Origin: a virus
IMG/VR virus record: IMGVR_UViG_3300029319_000066
Coordinates: 1 to 54,454 of that record
Reading direction: 5' to 3' (one strand)
DNA length: 54,454 bases
The notes below the pieces were generated by a model that had not been told where the DNA came from, ran no database searches, and saw only the letters and a list, made by a program, of their open reading frames with translations. Positions within the stretch are counted from its first letter, which is position 1; each line of letters starts with the position of its first letter. The position numbers and the translations under genes were made by a program. Positions 48,303-54,454 of this stretch are shown in pieces.

Positions 48303-48332
48303 ATTATAACACCTAATTAGGTGTTTTTGCAA
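48303..48332 (-). promoter_or_regulatory. Late promoter with 18-bp palindromic operator
   Basis: Minus strand TTGCAA-N18-TATAAT with extended -10 (TGT). The spacer contains the perfect palindrome AACACCTAATTAGGTGTT (48308-48325). A dimeric regulator bound here would lie directly between the -35 and -10 boxes. It drives GNAT, lysis and internal virion genes. Confidence 0.8.
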
Positions 48333-48337
48333 GTATA

Positions 48338-48865
48338 TTATGCCGCATCTTTAACAGCTTGAGGTGTAGCATCTACTACAGCCTGTGCTTCTGCACGTTC
48401 TGCTTTGTCTTTTGTAATAAGTGGGTTTTCTATTGTTTCCTGAGTAGGATCTGCCTCAAGGTCATCTGAGTACATCCACCGTGTGATTGTAGGCTCAACA
48501 GGATCAATCTTTGACTGAATAATAATTTCTTCAGTTTCATCTACCCATTCTTCTTTATCGTTTTGAACTTTCCTACCTGTATTCCTAGTTTCCTTGACTT
48601 CATCACGCCCTTTTTCAACTTCATACTGTGCTAGTCTAGCTGTGGCTGTTTTGTATTCTTTCAGTTGTTTAGCAAATAGTTTAGCATCAGCCGCTGCTTG
48701 TAGTTCAGTTGGGATGTCACCGTCAAAGCAGTCTGCGCCTTGTTCAATGATTGCGTCTAGGACTTCTTGATAGTGGCGGTTTGAAGGGTCTAGGGGGATG
48801 GAAAAAAAGTTGCTTGAGTTTATTGACTTAAATACACCGTCTATGTTGTTTGCTGTATATGCCAT
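48338..48865 (-). CDS. Fibre-associated protein, possible tail assembly chaperone
   Basis: A 175-residue acidic protein (MAYTANNIDGVFKSINSSNF...). The FFSIPLDPSNRHYQEVLDAI pattern near the start resembles the short motif shared by phage fibre-assembly and XkdW-like proteins; a charged helix and the late TRWMYSDDLEADPT follow. It lies directly after the receptor-binding gene (1 bp gap), the usual place of a fibre assembly helper. The role is inferred from position. Confidence 0.5.
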   Translation of the reverse strand: MAYTANNIDGVFKSINSSNFFSIPLDPSNRHYQEVLDAIIEQGADCFDGDIPTELQAAADAKLFAKQLKEYKTATARLAQYEVEKGRDEVKETRNTGRKVQNDKEEWVDETEEIIIQSKIDPVEPTITRWMYSDDLEADPTQETIENPLITKDKAERAEAQAVVDATPQAVKDAA

Positions 48866-48866
48866 C

Positions 48867-50084
48867 TTATAACTCCGCTATAAATTCTAATCTAGCACCA
48901 CTGTCGCCGTTGCTTTCCAAAAATCCAACGTAGCCCACATTAGTCGTACTGGATAAAACCCACCTTACATCCACATCTGTAGTTGTCGCATCATTCACAG
49001 AAACGCTAGACAATGTCATGTTCGATAATCCCCCAGACAGTCTTTTCCATCTAAAGCCCGTCGAGGTAAAACTAGGGGCAGCCCTCATTGAAGGACTTAA
49101 ACGGAATGTCTGCACTAAACCAGTGGTGGTTAAGGCAGCGGTTAAGCCACCAATATAGTGATAGGTGTCAGCAACAGTATATTTCTGATAATACCGCTGA
49201 CACAACGCCAGTTCTTCGCCATAGCTGCGATGTTCAAAGGGGGTGGCGACTTTGCCTGTTTCAAGCTGCAATCCTGTGACGTAGAATACGTTTGAAGTAT
49301 TGTCTAAGAAATCAACGTAATCTGTGTAAGCCCCGGGAACACGGGCAGAGCTATAACCTTGCCACTGACTATCTGATACACCCGCCCTGTTAGCAGCAAC
49401 CGATAGATATATGTCTAGCAGTAAACCATAACTGTTGGTGAACTTAATATCAGCGGCTGTATTTCCTTGAATAGTGAAAACTACTTTTTGCCAAGCATTA
49501 GCTGTATGAACATCAAAATACGAACCCCAAACGTCAAAGCCAGAACTACTATCCTGTGTTATAATAGAAAACCCGTAGCGTCCTGTTTTGTTTGTATATA
49601 CCCAAAAAGAACACGTTAAATCTTTAGCGTCTGGCTCTCCATAAGCTAAATGCTGTAAGTCTTGACCTTCCAAGTATTGGGCGACAGATAAAAATCTTGT
49701 GCTACCTGATGCCATAGACCCGCCGTTTACAGTAGTACATGATAGCTTGAGTGATTTTGAAAACTCGCCATGTCCAGAAGGTGAACCTACCTGTTCCGCT
49801 GCCAAAGCACCGCCCATTCCGCTACCAAAGTCTATCTTCCACCGATCTACAGTAGAGTATCCTTCATTTGAGTTATCTGAGACAGTAACTGCCGAAGTCG
49901 ATCTCTGGGCAATGTTCATTGCACCATTATAAAAAAAGTTCTTCCGACCCGCATTGATAAGCTGAAACTGTTCCTGTGGTGTCTCAGCCCGTAGCATTGC
50001 TTCGCCTGCTATGCCTGTGGTCTTTTTTATGTCAGCTAATTCTGATCTAATATTAATGTTTGGTTTTGATACATTAACTGTCAT
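48867..50084 (-). CDS. Tail fibre / receptor-binding protein with carbohydrate-binding-like domain
   Basis: A 405-residue protein. The N-terminal IRSELADIKKTTGIAGEAML coil is followed by the marine-phage fibre module: FFYNGAMNIAQRSTSAVT, VDRWKID, CSFWVYTNKTGRYGFSI, a beta-sandwich-like NAWQKVVFTIQGNTAADIKF and the ending YVTGLQLETGKVATPFEHRS followed by CQRYYQKY. This architecture is widespread in marine phages and is believed to bind surface glycans. It is one of three candidate adhesins in this cluster. Confidence 0.75.
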   Translation of the reverse strand: MTVNVSKPNINIRSELADIKKTTGIAGEAMLRAETPQEQFQLINAGRKNFFYNGAMNIAQRSTSAVTVSDNSNEGYSTVDRWKIDFGSGMGGALAAEQVGSPSGHGEFSKSLKLSCTTVNGGSMASGSTRFLSVAQYLEGQDLQHLAYGEPDAKDLTCSFWVYTNKTGRYGFSIITQDSSSGFDVWGSYFDVHTANAWQKVVFTIQGNTAADIKFTNSYGLLLDIYLSVAANRAGVSDSQWQGYSSARVPGAYTDYVDFLDNTSNVFYVTGLQLETGKVATPFEHRSYGEELALCQRYYQKYTVADTYHYIGGLTAALTTTGLVQTFRLSPSMRAAPSFTSTGFRWKRLSGGLSNMTLSSVSVNDATTTDVDVRWVLSSTTNVGYVGFLESNGDSGARLEFIAEL

Positions 50085-50092
50085 GTTTGCTC

Positions 50093-52606
50093 CTAATCAT
50101 CTGCCACAAGACCATTGCTTGCGCTAATAGATACGCCAACGGCATTTGTTGTATTTGCTGTTCTGGAAAGTCCTTGAAAAGTTGATCTACCTGCTGAAGT
50201 TCCTACATGAAGTTCTTTGGTAATATCGTCATGTGCCAAGCCTGTTACCGTATCACTGCTACCATATAAAGTGGCTTTTGCATTTGTATTAAAAAGACGT
50301 TTTTCGTCTTCATACATTTTTTTAATTTGGTCTGGGGATGGGGCTGTGGCTGAAATGCGCCAAAGAGCTAAATATCCTCCAAAATGTGTTCCGTAATTGT
50401 GGCTTTGACCTAATAGTAATGGTGGTTTTTCTGACGTATCTGCCAAACTTGTATTTCCTTGGTTAGCAGTACCAATCAACTTTCCATCTACATACAGTTC
50501 CATCATACCACTACGGCGAATTGCAAAAACTTGTTGCCAATTAGATCCTGTGTGGGTGCTAGTTGTAGATATAGTAGTTCTACCAGTGGATTGAAAACCT
50601 TGAGTGTAAATAGCAAAAGTTAAAGTTGAATTAGAACCTGTGCTTATTAAAAATCCTGACCCTGCGCTATTGCTATTGCGAAGCCTATTAATAATAGGAT
50701 CACCAGAACTAGCAGATTTAAACCAACCTGATATACAAAAGTCACCAGTGAAATCTAAATGTGAATTATAAGGCTGAGATAAATAGTTGCCGTTAGAAGA
50801 GAACCCACTATAAGCCACCAAATCCGCACCAGTAGCTACAGCCGATTTGGTCACAGTTCCATATATTCGTAGACCATTTTGATATACTGAACGATCTTTT
50901 TCACTTACACTTAAACTTACATCATCATAATCTGTAGATGTTGACCCTTCAGACCCCATCATTAAATAAGTTGTTGTAGTTGTTGCTGTAAAACTAAAAG
51001 CTAAATAACCATTTGCTGTAGATCTTGAAGTTCCATATGTTCCCCAATCACTTCCTGTAGGAATTGCAGTACTGGCTGACAAAGTTGCGTAACTTCCATT
51101 ATTAGAAACGGTAGCTTCAAATACATAAGAAGTTCCGACTACCGTTGTAACTGCTAAATAAGCATTAGAATACCCACCATTATCTGCTACACGCAAAGCA
51201 TTACTTACTTGCGAAAGAGTAGCATTTGATGCAACCCAATTTCCTGTACCGCTTGTAAAAGTACTGTCGTCACCACTTAGAAGATTTGTATATGAAATAT
51301 CCGTAGTATCCGTATCAGATAGTGTACTAAGTTTATTATTTCCTATTTGCCATCCTGTATTGTAATCAGAAGCTATATAAGCATTCATTCCATTTGTATT
51401 ATCTTTAATGTCACTTTCACTAAGTTCATGTATAGTTAGACCATCTTGCCCGTCAAAATCATTAACAGTCTGAGCTGTAGTTGAAGTAACTATAGTTCTA
51501 GGCTCAATCGTAACTAATTTATCAGCATTGCCTAAAGGACGTGGAAAATTAAAAGCTGCCGTTCCATTGTCATTATCGGCCCAATAGTAATTTGCGTCTG
51601 AAGTGTTACTTAAATAAGATGAACTTTCTCCTACGCTAATATCTTTGTAAATACCATAATACAAAGGAGCCGTAACAACTAAGTTGCGCCCTAGCCACGC
51701 ACTTTTGTGCAAAGCATCCGCAGTAGTAGCTTTAGACACAGTAACACCATCATCTTTAATAATGGTAGCACCCCCACCAGTAGCAATCGCTATGGTTGGT
51801 ACAGGCAACCCCGTAGCAACATCAATAGGTGCATTGGGAAGAACGGTCATGGCTACATCGTTGACATATTGGTTTAAAATAGTATTAGCTACAACCCCAT
51901 CAAATCCCTTGCCTGAATTACGTTCAGCGATACTACCGTTATATCTACCCTTGTTTGCGTAACTGCTACTTGTAGTGTGCCTAAACGCACTGTCAGATAA
52001 GAAGTCAATTTCCGCTATACCTGCATCATTTGGCGCAAGACCTACCATTAACTTGCCATTAAGCATAGCTATGTTCATTCCTGTTCCGTGTGAACGTAAG
52101 ATTGAGTTAGCACTGTTATCAAAAGACATCCAAAGTGGCAGATCAGGGTCATCACCATCATATATGTTAGTCTCTGTCGCACTGCTATCAGCCACAATAA
52201 CAGCCACCGATGGAAACTCTTTACGAGAACCACGGGTGCTAGTGCTTAGGGTTTCATTATACCAAGAAGTATTCTGTGTTCTGTGTCTCCAAGCACCGCC
52301 ATCGCTATCTTTTGAAGTGTCGTAAACGAATACGTCTACGGCTGTGTCGCTAATGGTTGCGGATATGGCTGATACGTTTATTTCGCTTCCAGTTAACTTA
52401 CCTGTTATATCCCCTGTTACATTACCAGTTACGTTGCCAGTTACGTTACCAGTTAGAGGACCAGAGAAAGCAGCTCCTGTAGCCGTTCCTGTAAATGTTG
52501 GACTAGCGAGAGGTGCTGCTCCGACTACCTCAGCAACAGATATTTGACCATCTGCTAATTCAGCGTTGTCCGATATTAAGTCAGCTAATGTACGTGCCTT
52601 GCTCAT
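50093..52606 (-). CDS. Tail fibre protein with GNVT repeats and LamG-like domain
   Basis: An 837-residue protein. The start MSKARTLADLISDNAELADG is a common fibre attachment module. Residues 50-75 contain 12-bp-repeat encoded GNVT units. The central part is beta-rich, and residues about 600-790 form a concanavalin/LamG-like sandwich (LDFTGDFCISGWFKSASSGD, WQQVFAIRRSGMMELYVDGK, ALWRISATAPSPDQIKKMYE). It would bind a sugar on the host surface. Its GNVT repeats are shared with the 1302-residue fibre gene nearby. Confidence 0.78.
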   Translation of the reverse strand: MSKARTLADLISDNAELADGQISVAEVVGAAPLASPTFTGTATGAAFSGPLTGNVTGNVTGNVTGDITGKLTGSEINVSAISATISDTAVDVFVYDTSKDSDGGAWRHRTQNTSWYNETLSTSTRGSRKEFPSVAVIVADSSATETNIYDGDDPDLPLWMSFDNSANSILRSHGTGMNIAMLNGKLMVGLAPNDAGIAEIDFLSDSAFRHTTSSSYANKGRYNGSIAERNSGKGFDGVVANTILNQYVNDVAMTVLPNAPIDVATGLPVPTIAIATGGGATIIKDDGVTVSKATTADALHKSAWLGRNLVVTAPLYYGIYKDISVGESSSYLSNTSDANYYWADNDNGTAAFNFPRPLGNADKLVTIEPRTIVTSTTAQTVNDFDGQDGLTIHELSESDIKDNTNGMNAYIASDYNTGWQIGNNKLSTLSDTDTTDISYTNLLSGDDSTFTSGTGNWVASNATLSQVSNALRVADNGGYSNAYLAVTTVVGTSYVFEATVSNNGSYATLSASTAIPTGSDWGTYGTSRSTANGYLAFSFTATTTTTYLMMGSEGSTSTDYDDVSLSVSEKDRSVYQNGLRIYGTVTKSAVATGADLVAYSGFSSNGNYLSQPYNSHLDFTGDFCISGWFKSASSGDPIINRLRNSNSAGSGFLISTGSNSTLTFAIYTQGFQSTGRTTISTTSTHTGSNWQQVFAIRRSGMMELYVDGKLIGTANQGNTSLADTSEKPPLLLGQSHNYGTHFGGYLALWRISATAPSPDQIKKMYEDEKRLFNTNAKATLYGSSDTVTGLAHDDITKELHVGTSAGRSTFQGLSRTANTTNAVGVSISASNGLVADD
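52380..52470 (-). repeat. 12-bp tandem repeats coding GNVT
   Basis: Successive units such as GTTGCCAGTTAC and GTTACCAGTTAC (plus-strand orientation). The same type occurs at about 1600-1690 in the large fibre gene, giving two short direct homologies in the same orientation across the circle. Confidence 0.8.
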
Positions 52607-52629
52607 GCGCTAGTCCTTCAGTTAATGGA

Positions 52630-52854
52630 TTAAGCGGCTTCCTCTACTGGTGGTTCTTCCAGTGATTTTGCCAACATATTAATGAATGCTTCTCGACCTA
52701 TTTTTAATTGGTCTAGATTAAATTGTGTGCTTGATAGTTTTCTATCTAAGTCAGTAATGTGGTTGATCATAATTTTTTGTTGATCAGTCATTCCTTCAAT
52801 TTCATATTCTTTTTCGTTTACAATAATTGTGGGTGCTTTTTCCTTTTTTCCCAT
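52630..52854 (-). CDS. Small protein between fibre genes
   Basis: A 74-residue protein (MGKKEKAPTIIVNEKEYEIE...). A beta hairpin (PTIIVNEKEYEIEGMT) is followed by a helical coil (KIMINHITDLDRKLSSTQFN) and an acidic end. Proteins of this layout are common beside fibre genes in marine phages (DUF6447-like, from memory). Possibly a fibre chaperone or virion accessory. Function unknown. Confidence 0.65.
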   Translation of the reverse strand: MGKKEKAPTIIVNEKEYEIEGMTDQQKIMINHITDLDRKLSSTQFNLDQLKIGREAFINMLAKSLEEPPVEEAA

Positions 52855-52892
52855 AATAATATCCTTAGTTAAATGTTATTTGGTCCAATTAA

Positions 52893-53147
52893 TTATTTTG
52901 GTGAATTATTTTCTAAATGTTGTGCATAGGCTGTTTTTACAGCGTCTGTGTGAACTATTCCACAAATTGCCTTTACGTCATCAGATTCCCCTGAAGTATC
53001 TGCATTAGGTGTAACTACATGACGATGAAAACTACGGCTAATCTCTATACCATCTCGTTTGATTACCGTAGCTGTACGCACATGAATGTGTTTAAATTCT
53101 CCTACAATTTCTATTTTATCTTCTATTTGTTCTTCTGTTAATGCCAC
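52893..53147 (-). CDS. Small protein after the large fibre gene
   Basis: An 84-residue protein (MALTEEQIEDKIEIVGEFKH...). It has a beta-rich core (HIHVRTATVIKRDGIEISR), an SFHRHVVTPN segment and a C-terminal helix (KTAYAQHLENN). The layout recurs next to fibre genes of cyanophages and pelagiphages, as far as I recall. AAAGGAG precedes the ATG, inside the end of the fibre gene region. Function unknown. Confidence 0.65.
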   Translation of the reverse strand: MALTEEQIEDKIEIVGEFKHIHVRTATVIKRDGIEISRSFHRHVVTPNADTSGESDDVKAICGIVHTDAVKTAYAQHLENNSPK

Positions 53148-53159
53148 TGTTTATCTCCT

Positions 53160-54454
53160 TTAAGGTACTTGGTATGTGCATGAAAAATAAAAATCATCGC
53201 CACCTGTTAAATTACTGGCCCCACCATTACCCATATAAACAGTTAATCGTGTAGTAGCTTCTGATATTTCCCAAGGTTGAACATGAGGATTACTTCCATC
53301 CCAATAAAATACTCCACCGCCACTACGACCAGAACCTTCAGTTAAATTACAAGAGGTGTACGGTAGATTATCAATAAAAAGATAATTTCCACCAGGACTT
53401 GATACACTTGCAGTAATAACCAAACCAAACACTGTAACAAGTCTTCCAACCCTAGTGTAAGACATTGTATTATACACAGAGTTCATAGTTACTGTGCCAC
53501 TGCTTAAAGTAAACGTAGGTTCAAAAGTTCCCTCTTCGTAGTGATCTAAAAGAGTGCTAGAAGCTGAAGCTGGTGATGAAGCTGTAGCATGACCAAACTC
53601 AATACCACCACTAGCCCCTAATTTTACTCTGTTATCGAGATAAAGGTCTTTAAAGGAAGAAGCACCTGGTATACCAAGGTCTACTGTACCGTTTGTAGTA
53701 CCCCCAGAATTGTCTACAGGGAATACATATCCTTCACCAAAACGTAATCCTGTATGGCTTGCTTCAGTGCTATAAATAAGTAAATCACCACCTGAAGCAC
53801 TTATATTTCCCACAGAGTTGAACGAGACCGTACCATTGCTGTCGATGGTCATACGAGCAGTATTATTCGTAGCAAATACCACTGGTTTTTCATTGCGAGT
53901 ACCGATTTCAAGTGAATTGACACCAAATCCTTCAATTCGCCCCGGATAAGCAGTTCCAGCCCAGCCAGTAAGACTAGCATCTCCAGTATAAATATAAAGA
54001 TTTTCAGAAGAACTTGTTGTACGCGTGACTTGTATTCCATTTATCCCTGCCCCATTTGAGGCTGGAGCAGCACTGTTGTCACCTAGAACAGTAAGTCGTG
54101 AGGGTGGGTTGTTATCACCAATTCCGACATTTCCCATAAAGTAGCCACCACCAGTAGTGTTTATTTCAGCTTTAACACTGGTGCTATCTTCCATTTTCAA
54201 AAAGAAACGATTGGTTACGTTTGGTGTGTTGTTTGGAAAATTTATTAGAACGCCTTGAGGTATACTAGTTGCTGTATTTACAAACTCGGCAACAAGACCA
54301 CCAGAGTTGTCTGATTCAACGTCTAAAGCATAGGTAGGACTAGTGCCAATTCCAACTTTATTATCGTCAGAAAAAGTTACTGCTGAATTGCCTGTTGATG
54401 TGCCTGTACCAGAGTTGTAAAACTTTAAATCTCCGTTTGCATTTACACCTAAAC
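53160..54454 (-). CDS. Large tail fibre protein, C-terminal part (gene begins at 2709)
   Basis: The frame is open from the window end (overlap copy of bases 1-95) to the stop at 53160; after joining the circle it is codons 904-1302 of the fibre gene. It carries VGIGTSPTYALDV and VGIGDNNPPSRLTVLG units, typical of fibre shafts that precede an S74 chaperone; here no S74 follows, and the protein instead ends in a beta-rich tip (SYTRVGRLVTVFGLVITAS, LPYTSC, YFSCTYQVP) likely to be the receptor-binding knob. A methionine at 54200 is internal and not a start. Confidence 0.85.
   Translation of the reverse strand, partial: LGVNANGDLKFYNSGTGTSTGNSAVTFSDDNKVGIGTSPTYALDVESDNSGGLVAEFVNTATSIPQGVLINFPNNTPNVTNRFFLKMEDSTSVKAEINTTGGGYFMGNVGIGDNNPPSRLTVLGDNSAAPASNGAGINGIQVTRTTSSSENLYIYTGDASLTGWAGTAYPGRIEGFGVNSLEIGTRNEKPVVFATNNTARMTIDSNGTVSFNSVGNISASGGDLLIYSTEASHTGLRFGEGYVFPVDNSGGTTNGTVDLGIPGASSFKDLYLDNRVKLGASGGIEFGHATASSPASASSTLLDHYEEGTFEPTFTLSSGTVTMNSVYNTMSYTRVGRLVTVFGLVITASVSSPGGNYLFIDNLPYTSCNLTEGSGRSGGGVFYWDGSNPHVQPWEISEATTRLTVYMGNGGASNLTGGDDFYFSCTYQVP
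54360..54454. repeat. Terminal direct repeat, copy 2 (circle closure)
   Basis: Exact copy of bases 1-95. Removing one copy leaves a 54359 bp circle. The physical genome ends (cos, pac or short direct repeats) cannot be told from the sequence. Confidence 0.93.

Noticed and set aside
51684-52325. Two plus-strand frames (92 and 116 codons) opposite the LamG fibre
   Set aside because: Antisense shadows of a clear gene without promoter, ribosome site or recognisable motif.
53160-54200. A separate 346-residue fibre gene starting at the Met at 54200
   Set aside because: The frame is open upstream to the window end and continues in phase into the fibre gene at base 1, so this Met is internal.
1-54454. 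CRISPR array, insertion sequence or transposase
   Set aside because: No regularly spaced direct repeats with unique spacers, and no transposase motifs were seen; the repeats found are coding or promoter elements.
1-54454. T7-type single-subunit RNA polymerase gene
   Set aside because: No protein with the expected length or motifs; promoters visible are sigma70-like.

Overview
The window is a complete or nearly complete tailed-phage genome, shown as a linearised circle. Bases 1-95 are repeated exactly at 54360-54454, so the unique unit is 54359 bp, and one 1302-codon tail-fibre gene runs in frame across the artificial ends. The DNA looks AT-rich. The gene set is that of a marine podophage: P22-like large portal, short-tail adaptor and tail-tube proteins, internal virion proteins, and no tape measure, sheath or baseplate. 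Three traits recall the HMO-2011-type phages of marine Alphaproteobacteria (SAR116, SAR11, Roseobacter RCA): genome size near 55 kb, a family-A DNA polymerase carrying a DnaJ-type zinc finger, and no phage RNA polymerase. Host assignment is inference; the attP carries a 3' half of what looks like an alphaproteobacterial tRNA-Asn gene.

Layout. (a) 2713-18355, minus strand: tail tube, adaptor, capsid, scaffold, SleB hydrolase, a large polyvalent protein, portal, terminase large and small subunits, and a run of very small basic, membrane or Cys-containing genes, several of 26-51 codons that are easily missed. (b) 18356-22211: control and accessory region with divergent promoters, an endonuclease VII gene, about 730 bp of AT-rich repeat-bearing non-coding DNA, and a small minus-strand operon around a DUF932 gene. 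(c) 22221-25777, plus strand: an ABC-ATPase/GNAT fusion, small genes, a tyrosine integrase and the tRNA-derived attP. (d) 25908-35641, plus strand: primase, helicase, DNA polymerase, a putative ssDNA-binding protein, RecE-like nuclease, resolvase-like nuclease, DUF3310, MazG-like hydrolase and a B12-dependent ribonucleotide reductase. (e) 53147 down to 35791, minus strand: receptor-binding and fibre genes, GNAT, a coiled-coil virion protein, endolysin, Rz/Rz1 spanins, a LysM + S74-chaperone protein, and two very large internal virion proteins, one with ten 39-residue repeats.

How it works together. Region d copies DNA and supplies deoxynucleotides; region c can integrate the genome into a host tRNA gene; regions a and e build, package and release virions. 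With no phage polymerase, transcription should depend on host RNA polymerase, and credible sigma70 promoters are visible. Several share an ACACCTAATTAGGTGT-like palindrome inside the -35/-10 spacer, which suggests one regulator acts on early, replication and late operons. No CI-like repressor was recognised despite the integrase and attP.

The least explained items are this shared operator, the promoter and structured RNAs at 18.4 kb and 35.7 kb, the hairpin-flanked attP, the tandem-repeat virion protein and the cluster of tiny coupled genes.
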